A stretch of DNA of 64,000 bases from Clavelina lepadiformis (taxonomy: Eukaryota > Chordata > Ascidiacea > Aplousobranchia > Clavelinidae): positions 1,676,501 to 1,740,500 of the forward strand of contig NC_135247.1 in the NCBI RefSeq assembly GCF_947623445.1. The letters run 5' to 3'. The notes below the pieces were generated by a model. The model saw only the letters and a program-made list of their open reading frames with translations, searched no databases and was not told the DNA's origin. A program made the position numbers and the translations under genes. Positions 33,413 through 48,463 of this stretch are shown here, piece after piece; position 1 is the first letter of the stretch, and every line of letters starts with the position of its first letter.

Positions 33413-35023
33413 ATGTAAAAATATAATGCACGTTGTCCTTTGTTATTCAGTCTGCTAAATCAACTACGGTTTTGCAGACAAAATGTTTTTAGAACATTTT
33501 CCTATGTAGTTGGCAAACCGATACAAGAATTTACTTTCACATTTACAAGTAAGAAAATTAGCCTCTGAGTTGTTTACGGTAAAGGCTATTTTTAATTTAA
33601 AATTGAAGTTGTACTAAACAGGCTTACAATAGTCTAACCCTTGTTAAAATAAGATCAGGTGATTTTTGTAAGGATAGAAATCTATTTGGTCATTTGCCAA
33701 GGCTTAGATTATCGTATTTTGCTTAAAATACGAAAATAAGTTTTATAGGCATCAAGATGTCGCAATAACAATTAAAAATTGCTGCTTGGTTTTAAAAAAT
33801 GAATTAAAATAAGCTTTATTTTTAATCGCTTGAAATGGGTAACAGCAAAAAAGGTAGCAAATAATCCCAACTAAGCGATAATATTGGTTTTAGATCGCCC
33901 GTTTAGGCTATTGGACTCAAACGGCGGACTCCAGTAGCTAATGAACATCCATAAAAAATTGGAAATTCCAAAACGCAACGATTTTCTGCTTTTATGCAGC
34001 ACTAATACGACTCATGATTAGTCAGCCGACAAACTCCAGTAGTTGATATCAATTCATAAAAAATTGCAAATTCTGCAAAACAACGACTTTTTATACAAAG
34101 CTGAAAATGTGGAAAAATATCGCTTTGTTAAGTCACTATGATGGTTTTCCTGACCCTTCAATAATGACCTTTGTTCTTAACGTCTACATAGACTCCAGAG
34201 ACCTTCGAGAGTCGAATGATTTTTTTTGGTAACACCTACTACAAATGATTAATAGAGATATAGTCGGGTAGAGTGTGAAATAACTTTCTACAATTGTAGA
34301 TGCCGACGTTCGACGTTAAAGAGGGAGCTTGCCAGGCTGACTACTGCCGGGAACGATTGCTTGTTCCTTCCCCTCCATCGTCATCTCCAAACACCTGGAG
34401 TTGGGTACTCGGCTCCGGTAAAGTTTGAGAGCCAATGTGGACAACAATGCAACAGGCATGGAAGTGACATGAGGTTATATGAGAGCCGGGTTAATTTAAA
34501 TCTGCTGAATAATCTCAATCTGAGCATAATTTTTCTTAAAGCAAAAGAAGCTGTAATTTAAAGACGTGATGGAATGTGTTGAAACTACAAACATTTAATG
34601 CTTAGTTGTGGTCTTTGCTAATTACTGTTGTTTCTAGAAGTCTCTCAAAAGTTATCATAAGCAGCATAAGACACACAATGGCAATTGAATAGATTCCGTT
34701 TAATATTTGATTTTGAATTATTGGATACAAGCAGCACGATCAATGACAATCATCTCACAAAGAAACGTAGAATTCACTTTAAACACGGTCATAATTTTTA
34801 CGAATCATAGACAAGGTGTGAACCAGCAATTCATCGTGTACTCCACCACTACAGTAGAGATACACATTGGACTCAAAGTGCAAAACTTTCTACGCATGAT
34901 TAATTTTTCGTTGACAACAATATAATATTATATCAGATAACTTTCAGTAGACATATTAAATCACACATTCGAAATATTATTGGCTACAAGAGTGCGCAAT
35001 TTCCAGATGTTGAAAAGCAGTTG

Positions 35024-35964
35024 TTATTTTTGAATTATGGTCCAGAACAAAGAAGGGCTTTCATCCCAACCGCTGGTAGTATCAGTTCGTTTAACCGTGC
35101 ATTGGAAACCACTGCTATTAATGCTGCCCATTTGTACAGCGTATCTGTAACATTGTTAAAACAACGTGTTTCAATACAGTTTATCAACGGTCCAAAGCAC
35201 ATGCACTTTTGGCCTGATGTCATCATTACACAATAAGAGTCACTTACGTTATCTGGCTAAAGAAATCTCCAATAACCCAAGCAAATATTTTTTTAGGTGC
35301 TGGATCTATTGTTGATGGGAACTTGACCGTTATGTCTGCTGTGTTGGAGCTGGATTTTTCAATGACCTGAGTTCCTGAAGAAAGATTCGGATAACATATA
35401 AAACGGAATAGTCTGACAAGCTAATCAGTTATTTATATGACTTGAACAAACGAATAAGTTGATGTGATAATAAAGTTTTAGGTTTTTGTACATAACAGCT
35501 ACAGCAGACAAGGTAGTAATTTCACAAAGTAAGTTATTATAAAGGTAATTGTGCGCTTTTTAAACGTGTATTGACGAGTAAAAATCACACCAGTACCTTC
35601 TGCCGGAGGTACTTCTCTTCCTACAGCAGTCCATTCTAACTGTGGCTCTTCAGTCCATCCGTTAGTTTGGTCAGTACGAGTCACGCCAAACTTGAACTGT
35701 AAAGGGGTAATAACGACGTCTTGAACTTTGTAGCTGTTAGAAATTATTATTTGTAAACTTTATGCATTTAATGTGGCTTCTAATAGAGTTCAACGTTTCG
35801 TCAATTCTTTTCATCTATAGCTAACACCGGTCATTGTCGTTCGTACGTTCCGATGCTTCCTTGTACAGTTGCCGTCACTTGGGGTTTTGTGCCATTGTAT
35901 GGGATGGGAAAACTGAAGGTCAAGTTCAAGGTATTCTTATCCGATGTAGGAAGAGACTGGGTTC
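35024..35964 (-). CDS. Two-domain H-type-lectin-like gene, copy R3
   Basis: Exons A1 35847-35964, B1 35597-35733, A2 35248-35374, B2 35024-35144. FSQIT-type A2; B2 keeps RTDTTSGW. Open, with intact GT/AG sites. Confidence 0.72.
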
Positions 35965-37221
35965 CTGTTGAAAACAAATTTACTTGTCAAAACCGTGTTT
36001 GCGATGAACACAAAAATCACAACAAATCAGTTTTCATGTTTTGCAATATTTTTGCATTTAATCGTTTTCCATTATAACAAGATAATATTAACTTGCAATA
36101 TAAGCTTAATGCAAGGCAAATCGTATTCAATTTCGTTACCTCTTTGAGTGCTCATCTTGATTATTAGCAAACAAATGTATTACTTTTTAGGCAATGTAAT
36201 CTGCAAATATAGCACCGACTTATTAACAACAAAATCACGTAAACTTCAACATATTATATATAGTAAGCAAGTATAACATAACCCTTAACTTCCTGACTTG
36301 CATTACCCCAATCGCCAGTTATATCGTAAAGATAAGTCATTGCGGTGTCTTTGACACTTGTCTGATTTTTCCGTGTCTTAAAGGCTCAACTCTTGTCCTA
36401 AGACTCTTGATTTTTGGCCATTAACCCAGCCTCTTTATAGCCGGTCTGATCAAGCTGAAAGAAAAAGTTTTGCGTTTCCACGATTCCTATTGTTGACGAC
36501 AATCCATTTTCGTTGAGTCATACTTGCTTGCAGTGTGCATATAATTAACGGCGATGATTGTCTAAAATTATGTGTATAATTTGTTTTAATTAACCTACAC
36601 ACTTTAGATGCAATATAAGTATTCTGAGCGATGTGAGGAGAAAAACAAACCGGAGATTACAATGAGTAACGTGTTGGGGTGAAGAGTAATCAACTCCAAT
36701 TGATGAGTAAAGTGTGTAAGCTTGACATTATTAATCATATAATTCTGGATTATTGCAAAACAAAGAGTATGGCTTCACTATAGGCTAATATTCGTGTGCA
36801 AGGTTTGTTTTTTTTTACAGCGCGTACACACAAATACCTCTTGGAGGGGAGCCCGTCGCGGCCGCATCACTCGCCTCAACCTAAAGCCACTAAGGGGTTC
36901 AGTGGCGTGGCCAGGGTTGGGGAACTTTGGTGTCTACATATAGAGAGTACAGAGAGAAGTTGGGAACCAGTCTAGAAAGGAAAATTCCAATTTCAGGGTA
37001 TGAGCACAGAAAGTTGCTTAAGGGGCCGTGCGTACTTTGATATTCCCTGAGCAATAGCATAGTGTCGCAGTGGGCTACTGTATATACTAAGTCGATTCAA
37101 ATAATCGCGAGTTCGACGTTCCAACCAACACACTTATCTGTTAAACTTTAGTTATGCAGTATTTTGTTAATACGTGGTTGAAGAATAACCCAATGAAAAC
37201 TCTGAAAAATCTGATAATAAT

Positions 37222-37772
37222 CTGACTAATCCTGGCTCCTTTTGGTGCAGCATAAAAGTAGGAAATCGTTGCGTTGCAGAATTCCCAATTTTCTATGAAT
37301 GTGTATTAACTACTGGAATTCATTGTCTGACTAATCCTGGCTCAATTTGATTCTGCGTAAAAGTAGGAAATCGTTGCGTTACAGAATTCCCAATTTTCTA
37401 TGAATGTGTATTAACTACTGGAATTCATTGTCTGACTGATACTGGCTCAATTTGATTCTGCGTAAAAGTAGGAAATCGTTGCGTTACAGAATTCCCAATT
37501 TTCTATGAATGTGTATTAACTACTGGAATTCATTGTCTGACTAATACTGGCTAACTTTGCTGTAGCATAAAAGTAGGAAATCGTTGCGTTGCAAAATTCC
37601 CAACTTTCTATGGATGTGTATTAACTACTGGAATTCATTGTCTGACTAATCCTGGCTCACTTTTCTGCAGCATAAAAGTAGGAAATCGTTGCGTTGCAGA
37701 ATTCCCAATTTTCTATGAATGTGTATTAATTATTGGAATTCATCGTCTGGCTAATTCTGGTTCACCTTGGTG
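37222..37772 (+). repeat. 105-bp repeat array in R3 (about 5 copies)
   Basis: A short array whose first copies have GATTCTGCGTAAAAG in place of the usual CTGCAGCATAAAAG, which puts a stop in the otherwise open frame. Confidence 0.93.
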
Positions 37773-38289
37773 ATGTATTGATTTTAGACGAACACCATAA
37801 TTGCCATAATTATTTCACCCGAAAATGTATCTATAATTCAACTTTTACATTATTCGCTTAATAGACATTATTTGTTACCTTCTTTCTGTTGCCGATATCA
37901 AGTGATAAAAATTGAAAATTATTTTAATTGTTTTCTTTGGACTAAGTGACATTTTTCAATTGATATTGTGACATTTTATTAGTTTTAAATTTCACTTTTT
38001 TATTTTAAGCAAAATATGTCAATGAAGTCCTCACAATTGACCAAACAGATTTCTAGACAATGAGCAGCAACGTCATTGTACAGCATTTTAGAGCAAAGCC
38101 TGCAACTATGACTTCGACCTGACATTTGAATTGTTCACCGCTCAGAACTTGTCTGAAATTTGTCGGAATGCATATAAGAGTAGTAATCTATAATTTATTG
38201 TCCAAAAATTGTGGTGGCGTTGTCTAATTGTAACAAAATGAGTACCTGTAATATATTTTACCTGCATTTTCTAGGACCTGAAGTTCATT

Positions 38290-38600
38290 TGTCATCACAC
38301 TTTCCGACAACGCATTTTTCGCGCATGCGCACAACGGATGGCGCAAAAGGTCTACTGAACGTTACAATTATGCCAAAACAAAGACCTTTTGAATTAAACG
38401 CAGTGGTAAACTTTCCAGTTCTGATTAACCGTCAGCGAAGAGCACAGAAACAATGCCACTTCCGATGTCGTTATGGCGTTATTGTTATGACGTCAGCATG
38501 TAGTTGAAACGCGTAAATACGTTGGCGGTACGAAGAAGCGGAAGATAAACGTCAAACTATCAGCGGTCAACTAAGTACCTATTTATATATAGAAAGGAAC
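38290..38600. promoter_or_regulatory. Promoter-like block at the R3/R4 boundary
   Basis: Same element order; CRE from 38488. Confidence 0.4.
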
Positions 38601-40211
38601 ATGTAAAAATATAATGCACGTTGTCCTTTGTTATTCAGTCTGCTAAATCAACTACGGTTTTGCAGACAAAATGTTTTTAGAACATTTTCCTATGTAGTTG
38701 GCAAACCGATACAAGAATTTACTTTCACATTTACAAGTAAGAAAATTAGCCTCTGAGTTGTTTACGGTAAAGGCTATTTTTAATTTAAAATTGAAGTTGT
38801 ACTAAACAGGCTTACAATAGTCTAACCCTTGTTAAAATAAGATCAGGTGATTTTTGTAAGGATAGAAATCTATTTGGTCATTTGCCAAGGCTTAGATTAT
38901 CGTATTTTGCTTAAAATACGAAAATAAGTTTTATAGGCATCAAGATGTCGCAATAACAATTAAAAATTGCTGCTTGGTTTTAAAAAATGAATTAAAATAA
39001 GCTTTATTTTTAATCGCTTGAAATGGGTAACAGCAAAAAAGGTAGCAAATAATCCCAACTAAGCGATAATATTGGTTTTAGATCGCCCGTTTAGGCTATT
39101 GGACTCAAACGGCGGACTCCAGTAGCTAATGAACATCCATAAAAAATTGGAAATTCCAAAACGCAACGATTTTCTGCTTTTATGCAGCACTAATACGACT
39201 CATGATTAGTCAGCCGACAAACTCCAGTAGTTGATATCAATTCATAAAAAATTGCAAATTCTGCAAAACAACGACTTTTTATACAAAGCTGAAAATGTGG
39301 AAAAATATCGCTTTGTTAAGTCACTATGATGGTTTTCCTGACCCTTCAATAATGACCTTTGTTCTTAACGTCTACATAGACTCCAGAGACCTTCGAGAGT
39401 CGAATGATTTTTTTTGGTAACACCTACTACAAATGATTAATAGAGATATAGTCGGGTAGAGTGTGAAATAACTTTCTACAATTGTAGATGCCGACGTTCG
39501 ACGTTAAAGAGGGAGCTTGCCAGGCTGACTACTGCCGGGAACGATTGCTTGTTCCTTCCCCTCCATCGTCATCTCCAAACACCTGGAGTTGGGTACTCGG
39601 CTCGGGTAAAGTTTGAGAGCCAATGTGGACAACAATGCAACAGGCATGGAAGTGACATGAGGTTATATGAGAGCCGGGTTAATTTAAATCTGCTGAATAA
39701 TCTCAATCTGAACATAATTTTTCTTAAAGTAAAAGAAGCTGTAATTTAAAGACGTGATGGAATGTGTTGAAACTACAAACATTTAATGCTTAGTTGTGGT
39801 CTTTGCTAATCACTGTTGTTTCTAGAAGTCTCTCAAAAGTTAGCATAAGCAGCATAAGACACACAATGGCAATTGATTAGATTCCGTTTAATATTTGATT
39901 ACGAATTATTGGATACAAGCAGCACGATCAATGACAATCACCTCACAAAGAAATATAGAATGCACTTTAAACGCGGTCATAATTTTTACGAATCATAGAC
40001 AAGGTGTGAACCAGCAATTCATCGTGTACTCCACCACTACAGTAGAGATACACATTGGACTCAAAGTGCAAAACTTTCTACGCATGATTAATTTTTCGTT
40101 GACAACAATATAATATTATATAAGATAACTTTCAGTAGACATATTAAATCACACATTCGTAATATTATTGGCTACAAGAGTGCGCAATTTCCAGATGTTG
40201 AAAAGCAGTTG

Positions 40212-41152
40212 TTATTTTTGAATTATGGTCCAGAACAAAGAAGGGCTTTCATCCCAACCGCTGGTAGTATCAGTTCGTTTAACCGTGCATTGAAAACCAC
40301 TGCTGTTAATGCTGCCCATTTGTACAGCGTATCTGTAACATTGTTAAAATAACGTGTTTCAATACAGTTTATCAATGGTCCATAGCACATGCACTTTTGG
40401 CCTGATGTCATCATTACACAATAAGAGTCACTTACGTTATCTGGCCAAAGAAATCTCCAATAACCCAAGCAAATATTTTTTTAGGTGCTGGATCTATTGT
40501 TGATGGGAACTTGACCGTTATGTCTGCTGTGTTGGAGCTGGATTTTTCAATGACCTGAGTTCCTGAAGAAAGATTCGGATAACATATAAAACGGAATAGT
40601 CTGACAAGCTAATCAGTTATTTATATGACTTGAACAAACGAATAAGTTGATGTGATAATAAAGTTTTAGGTTTTTGTACATAACAGCTACAGCAGACAAG
40701 GTAGTAATTTCACAAAGTAAGTTATTATAAAGGTAATTGTGCGCTTTTTAAACGTGTATTAACGAGTAAAAATCACACCAGTACCTTCTGCCGGAGGTAC
40801 TTCTCTTCCTACAGCAGTCCATTCTAACTGTGGCTCTTCAGTCCATCCGTTAGTTTGGTCAGTACGAGTCACGCCAAACTTGAACTGTAAAGGGGTAATA
40901 ACGACGTCTTGAACTTTGTATCTGTTAGAAATTATTGTTTGTAAACTTTATGCATTTAATGTGGCTTCTAATAGAGTTCAACGTTTCGTCAATTCTTTTC
41001 ATCTATAGCTAACACCGGTCATTGTCGTTCGTACGTTCCGATGCTTCCTTGTACAGTTGCCGTCACTTGGGGTTTTGTGCCATTGTATGGGATGGGAAAA
41101 CTGAAGGTCAAGTTCAAGGTATTCTTATCCGATGTAGGAAGAGACTGGGTTC
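40212..41152 (-). CDS. Two-domain H-type-lectin-like gene, copy R4
   Basis: Exons A1 41035-41152, B1 40785-40921, A2 40436-40562, B2 40212-40332. FGQIT-type A2 like R1 and R6. One base change in B2 (GGTTTCCAA to GGTTTTCAA) is silent. Confidence 0.72.
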
Positions 41153-42429
41153 CTGTTGAAAACAAATTTAATTGTCAAAACCGTGTTTGCGATGAGCACA
41201 AAAATCAAAACAAATCAGTTTTCATGTTGTGCAATATTTTTGCATTTAATCGTTTTCCATTATAACAAGATAATAGGCTATTGACTTGCAATATAAGCTT
41301 AATGCAAGGCAAATCGTATTCAATTTCGTTACCTCTTTGAGTGCTCATGTTGATTATTAGCAAACAAATGTATTACTTTTCGGGCAATGTAATCTGCAAA
41401 TATAATACCAACTTTTAACAACAAAATCACGTAAACTTCAACATATTATATATAGTAAGCAAGTATAACATAACCCTTAACTTCCTGACTTGCATTACCC
41501 CAATCGCCAGTTATATCGTAAAGATAAGTCATTGCGGTGTCTTTGACACTTGTCTGATTATTCCGTGTCTTAAAGGCTCAACTCTTGTCCTAAGACTCTT
41601 GATTTTTGGCCATTAACCCAGCCTCTTTATAGCCGGTCTGATCAAGCTGAAAGAAAAAGGTTCGCGTTTCCACGATTCCTATTGTTGACGACAATCCATT
41701 TTCGTTGAGTCATACTTGCTTGCAGTGTGCATACAATTAACGGCGATGATTGTCTAAAATTATGTGTATAATTTGTTTTAATTAATGTACACCCCTTAGA
41801 TGCAATATAAGTATTCTGAGCGATGTGTATAGAAAAAAAACCGGAGATTACAATGGGTAACGTGTTGGGATGAAAGTTAATCAACTCCAGTTGATGAGTT
41901 AAGTGTGTAAGATTGACATTCATGATCATATAATTCTGGATTATTGAAAACTAAAGAGTAACTTATGGCTTCACTATAGGCTAATATTCGTGTGCAGTGT
42001 TTGTTTTTTTTCAGCGCCTATACACAAATAGGGCCGCCCTCTTGGAATGGAGCCCGACGAGGCCGCATCGCTCGCCTCAACCTGAAGCCACTACTGGGTC
42101 CAGTTGCGTGACCAGGTTTGGGGAACTTTGGTGTCTACATATAGAGAGTACAGAGAGAAGTTAGGAACTAGTCTGGAAAGGAAAATTCCAATTACAAGGT
42201 CTGAACAGAGAAAGTTGCTCAAGGAGCCCGTGCGTAGGCTACCTGGATATTAACTTGAACAATAGCCTAGTGTCGCAGTGGGCTACTGTATATGCTAACT
42301 CGATTCAAATAATCGGAAATTCGACGTTCCAACCAACACACTTATCTGTTAAATTTTAGTTATGTAGTTGTTTGTAGATAAGTGGTTGAAGAATAACCCA
42401 ATGAAAACTCTGAAAAATCTGATAATAAT

Positions 42430-43825
42430 CTGACAAATCCTGGCTCACTTTGCTGCAGCATAAAAGTAGGAAATCGTTGTGTTGCAGAATTCCCAATTTT
42501 CTATGGATGTGTATTAACTACTGGAATTCATTGTCTGACTAATCCTGGCTCACTTTGCTGCAGCATAAAAGTAGGAAATCGTTGTGTTGCAGAATTCCCA
42601 ATTTTCAATGGGTGTGTATTAACTACTGGAATTCATTTTCTGAATAATCCTGGCTCACTTTGGTGCTGCATAAAAGTAGGAAATCGTTGTATTGCAGAAT
42701 TCCCAATTTTCTATAGATGTGTATTAACTACTGGAATTCATTGTTTGACTAATCCTGGATCACTTTGCTGCAGCATAAAAGTAGGAAATCGTTGCGTTGC
42801 AGAAATCAAAATTTTATATGGATGTGTATTAACTACTGGAATTCATTGTCTGACTAATCCTGGCTCAATTTGCTGCAGCATGAAAGTAGGAAATCGTTGC
42901 GTTGCAGAATTCCCAATTTTATATGGATGTGTATTAACTACTGGAATTCATTGTCTGACTAATCCTGGCTCAATTTGCTGCAGCATAAAAGTAGGAAATC
43001 GTTGTGTTGCAGAATTCCCAATTTTCTATGAATGTGTATTAACTACTGGAATTCATTGTCTGACTAATCCTGGCTCACTTTGCTGCAGCATAAAAGTAGG
43101 AAATCGTTGCGTTACACAATTCCCAATTTTCTATGAATGTGTAGGCCTATTAACTACTGGAATTCATTGTCTGACTAATCCTGGCTCACTTTGCTGCAGC
43201 ATAAAAGTAGGAAATCGTTGTGTTGCAGAATTTCCAATTTTCTATGAATGTGTATTAACTACTGGAATTCATTGTCTGACTAATCCTGGCTCAATTTGCT
43301 GCAGCATAAAAGTGGGAAATCGTTGTGTTGCAGAATTCCCAATTTTCTATGAATGTGTATTAACTACTGGAATTCATTGTCTGACTAATCCTGGCTCAAT
43401 TTGATTCTGCGTAAAAGTAGGAAATCGTTGCGTTGCAGAATTCCCAATTTTCTATGAATGTGTATTAACTACTGGAATTCATTGTCTGACTAATCCTGGT
43501 TCACTTTGCTGCAGCATAAAAGTAGGAAATCGTTGTATTGCAGAATTCCCAATTTTCTATGAATGCGTATTACCTACTGGAATTCATTGTCTGACTAATC
43601 CTGGCTAACTTTGCTGTAGCATAAAAGTAGGAAATCGTTGCGTTGCAAAATTCCCAACTTTCTATGGATGTGTATTAACTACTGGAATTCATCGTCTGAC
43701 TAATCCTGGCTCACTTTGCTGCAGCATAAAAGTAGGAAATCGTTGCGTTGCAGAATTCCAAATTTTCTATGAATGTGTATTAATTATTGGAATTCATCGT
43801 CTGGCTAATTCTGGTTCACTTTGGT
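42430..43825 (+). repeat. 105-bp repeat array in R4 (about 13 copies)
   Basis: Copy-by-copy match to the R2 array, marker copies included. Confidence 0.93.
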
Positions 43826-44343
43826 GATGTATTGATTTTAGCCGAACACCATAATTGCCATAAATATTTCACCCGAAAATGTATCTATAATTCAACTTTT
43901 ACATTATTCGCTTAATAGACATTAGTTGTTACCTTCTTTCTGTTGCCGATATCAAGTGATAAAAATTGAAAATTATTTTAATTGTTTTTTTTGGACGCAG
44001 TGACATTTTTCAATTAATATTGTGACATTTTATTAGTTTTTAATTTCACTTTTTTATTTTAAGCAAAATATGTCAATTAAGTCCTCACGATTGACCAAAT
44101 AGATTTCTAGACAATGAGCAGCAACGTCATTGTACAGCATTTTAGAGCAAAGCCTGCAACTATGACTTCGACCTGACTTTTGAATTGTTCACCGCTCAGA
44201 ACTTGTCTGAAATTTGTCAGAATGCATATAAGAGTAGTAATCTATAATTTATTGTCCAAAAATTGTGGTAGCGTTGTCTAATTGTAACAAAATGAGTACC
44301 TGTAAAATATTTTACCTGCATTTTCTAGGACCTGAAGTTCATT

Positions 44344-44654
44344 TGTCATCACACTTTCCGACAACGCATTTTTCGCGCATGCGCACAACGGATGGCGCAA
44401 AAGGTCTACTGAACGTTACAATTATGCCAAAACAAAGACCTTTTGAATTAAACGCAGTGGTAAACTTTCCAGTTCTGATTAACCGTCAGCGAAGAGCACA
44501 GAAACAATGCCACTTCCGATGTCGTTATGGCGTTATTGTTATGACGTCAGCATGTAGTTGAAACGCGTAAATACGTTGGCGGTACGAAGAAGCGGAAGAT
44601 AAACGTCAAACTATCAGCGGTCAACTAAGTACCTATTTATATATAGAAAGGAAC
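44344..44654. promoter_or_regulatory. Promoter-like block at the R4/R5 boundary
   Basis: Same element order; CRE from 44542. Confidence 0.4.
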
Positions 44655-46265
44655 ATGTAAAAATATAATGCACGTTGTCCTTTGTTATTCAGTCTGCTAA
44701 ATCAACTACGGTTTTGCAGACAAAATGTTTTTAGAACATTTTCCTATGTAGTTGGCAAACCGATACAAGAATTTACTTTCACATTTACAAGTAAGAAAAT
44801 TAGCCTCTGAGTTGTTTACGGTAAAGGCTATTTTTAATTTAAAATTGAAGTTGTACTAAACAGGCTTACAATAGTCTAACCCTTGTTAAAATAAGATCAG
44901 GTGATTTTTGTAAGGATAGAAATCTATTTGGTCATTTGCCAAGGCTTAGATTATCGTATTTTGCTTAAAATACGAAAATAAGTTTTATAGGCATCAAGAT
45001 GTCGCAATAACAATTAAAAATTGCTGCTTGGTTTTAAAAAATGAATTAAAATAAGCTTTATTTTTAATCGCTTGAAATGGGTAACAGCAAAAAAGGTAGC
45101 AAATAATCCCAACTAAGCGATAATATTGGTTTTAGATCGCCCGTTTAGGCTATTGGACTCAAACGGCGGACTCCAGTAGCTAATGAACATCCATAAAAAA
45201 TTGGAAATTCCAAAACGCAACGATTTTCTGCTTTTATGCAGCACTAATACGACTCATGATTAGTCAGCCGACAAACTCCAGTAGTTGATATCAATTCATA
45301 AAAAATTGCAAATTCTGCAAAACAACGACTTTTTATACAAAGCTGAAAATGTGGAAAAATATCGCTTTGTTAAGTCACTATGATGGTTTTCCTGACCCTT
45401 CAATAATGACCTTTGTTCTTAACGTCTACATAGACTCCAGAGACCTTCGAGAGTCGAATGATTTTTTTTGGTAACACCTACTACAAATGATTAATAGAGA
45501 TATAGTCGGGTAGAGTGTGAAATAACTTTCTACAATTGTAGATGCCGACGTTCGACGTTAAAGAGGGAGCTTGCCAGGCTGACTACTGCCGGGAACGATT
45601 GCTTGTTCCTTCCCCTCCATCGTCATCTCCAAACACCTGGAGTTGGGTACTCGGCTCCGGTAAAGTTTGAGAGCCAATGTGGACAACAATGCAACAGGCA
45701 TGGAAGTGACATGAGGTTATATGAGAGCCGGGTTAATTTAAATCTGCTGAATAATCTCAATCTGAGCATAATTTTTCTTAAAGCAAAAGAAGCTGTAATT
45801 TAAAGACGTGATGGAATGTGTTGAAACTACAAACATTTAATGCTTAGTTGTGGTCTTTGCTAATTACTGTTGTTTCTAGAAGTCTCTCAAAAGTTATCAT
45901 AAGCAGCATAAGACACACAATGGCAATTGAATAGATTCCGTTTAATATTTGATTTTGAATTATTGGATACAAGCAGCACGATCAATGACAATCATCTCAC
46001 AAAGAAACGTAGAATTCACTTTAAACACGGTCATAATTTTTACGAATCATAGACAAGGTGTGAACCAGCAATTCATCGTGTACTCCACCACTACAGTAGA
46101 GATACACATTGGACTCAAAGTGCAAAACTTTCTACGCATGATTAATTTTTCGTTGACAACAATATAATATTATATCAGATAACTTTCAGTAGACATATTA
46201 AATCACACATTCGAAATATTATTGGCTACAAGAGTGCGCAATTTCCAGATGTTGAAAAGCAGTTG

Positions 46266-47206
46266 TTATTTTTGAATTATGGTCCAGAACAAAGAAGGGC
46301 TTTCATCCCAACCGCTGGTAGTATCAGTTCGTTTAACCGTGCATTGGAAACCACTGCTATTAATGCTGCCCATTTGTACAGCGTATCTGTAACATTGTTA
46401 AAACAACGTGTTTCAATACAGTTTATCAACGGTCCAAAGCACATGCACTTTTGGCCTGATGTCATCATTACACAATAAGAGTCACTTACGTTATCTGGCT
46501 AAAGAAATCTCCAATAACCCAAGCAAATATTTTTTTAGGTGCTGGATCTATTGTTGATGGGAACTTGACCGTTATGTCTGCTGTGTTGGAGCTGGATTTT
46601 TCAATGACCTGAGTTCCTGAAGAAAGATTCGGATAACATATAAAACGGAATAGTCTGACAAGCTAATCAGTTATTTATATGACTTGAACAAACGAATAAG
46701 TTGATGTGATAATAAAGTTTTAGGTTTTTGTACATAACAGCTACAGCAGACAAGGTAGTAATTTCACAAAGTAAGTTATTATAAAGGTAATTGTGCGCTT
46801 TTTAAACGTGTATTGACGAGTAAAAATCACACCAGTACCTTCTGCCGGAGGTACTTCTCTTCCTACAGCAGTCCATTCTAACTGTGGCTCTTCAGTCCAT
46901 CCGTTAGTTTGGTCAGTACGAGTCACGCCAAACTTGAACTGTAAAGGGGTAATAACGACGTCTTGAACTTTGTAGCTGTTAGAAATTATTATTTGTAAAC
47001 TTTATGCATTTAATGTGGCTTCTAATAGAGTTCAACGTTTCGTCAATTCTTTTCATCTATAGCTAACACCGGTCATTGTCGTTCGTACGTTCCGATGCTT
47101 CCTTGTACAGTTGCCGTCACTTGGGGTTTTGTGCCATTGTATGGGATGGGAAAACTGAAGGTCAAGTTCAAGGTATTCTTATCCGATGTAGGAAGAGACT
47201 GGGTTC
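46266..47206 (-). CDS. Two-domain H-type-lectin-like gene, copy R5
   Basis: Exons A1 47089-47206, B1 46839-46975, A2 46490-46616, B2 46266-46386. Matches R3 at +11,242 bp. Confidence 0.72.
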
Positions 47207-48463
47207 CTGTTGAAAACAAATTTACTTGTCAAAACCGTGTTTGCGATGAACACAAAAATCACAACAAATCAGTTTTCATGTTTTGCAATATTTTTGCATT
47301 TAATCGTTTTCCATTATAACAAGATAATATTAACTTGCAATATAAGCTTAATGCAAGGCAAATCGTATTCAATTTCGTTACCTCTTTGAGTGCTCATCTT
47401 GATTATTAGCAAACAAATGTATTACTTTTTAGGCAATGTAATCTGCAAATATAGCACCGACTTATTAACAACAAAATCACGTAAACTTCAACATATTATA
47501 TATAGTAAGCAAGTATAACATAACCCTTAACTTCCTGACTTGCATTACCCCAATCGCCAGTTATATCGTAAAGATAAGTCATTGCGGTGTCTTTGACACT
47601 TGTCTGATTTTTCCGTGTCTTAAAGGCTCAACTCTTGTCCTAAGACTCTTGATTTTTGGCCATTAACCCAGCCTCTTTATAGCCGGTCTGATCAAGCTGA
47701 AAGAAAAAGTTTTGCGTTTCCACGATTCCTATTGTTGACGACAATCCATTTTCGTTGAGTCATACTTGCTTGCAGTGTGCATATAATTAACGGCGATGAT
47801 TGTCTAAAATTATGTGTATAATTTGTTTTAATTAACCTACACACTTTAGATGCAATATAAGTATTCTGAGCGATGTGAGGAGAAAAACAAACCGGAGATT
47901 ACAATGAGTAACGTGTTGGGGTGAAGAGTAATCAACTCCAATTGATGAGTAAAGTGTGTAAGCTTGACATTATTAATCATATAATTCTGGATTATTGCAA
48001 AACAAAGAGTATGGCTTCACTATAGGCTAATATTCGTGTGCAAGGTTTGTTTTTTTTTACAGCGCGTACACACAAATACCTCTTGGAGGGGAGCCCGTCG
48101 CGGCCGCATCACTCGCCTCAACCTAAAGCCACTAAGGGGTTCAGTGGCGTGGCCAGGGTTGGGGAACTTTGGTGTCTACATATAGAGAGTACAGAGAGAA
48201 GTTGGGAACCAGTCTAGAAAGGAAAATTCCAATTTCAGGGTATGAGCACAGAAAGTTGCTTAAGGGGCCGTGCGTACTTTGATATTCCCTGAGCAATAGC
48301 ATAGTGTCGCAGTGGGCTACTGTATATACTAAGTCGATTCAAATAATCGCGAGTTCGACGTTCCAACCAACACACTTATCTGTTAAACTTTAGTTATGCA
48401 GTATTTTGTTAATACGTGGTTGAAGAATAACCCAATGAAAACTCTGAAAAATCTGATAATAAT

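Larger units (their letters stand above)
33413..38600 (-). repeat. Lectin-array unit R3 (5,188 bp)
   Basis: Shorter because its 105-bp array has only about five copies. Nearly identical to R5. Confidence 0.93.
38601..44654 (-). repeat. Lectin-array unit R4 (6,054 bp)
   Basis: Its gene region resembles R1 and R6, while its 105-bp array matches R2. R4 is therefore mosaic. Confidence 0.93.

Noticed and set aside
37222-37772. The 105-bp arrays as a certain protein-coding gene
   Set aside because: In-frame stops occur in R3, R5 and parts of every longer array, and copy number varies freely. I kept it only as a testable finding.
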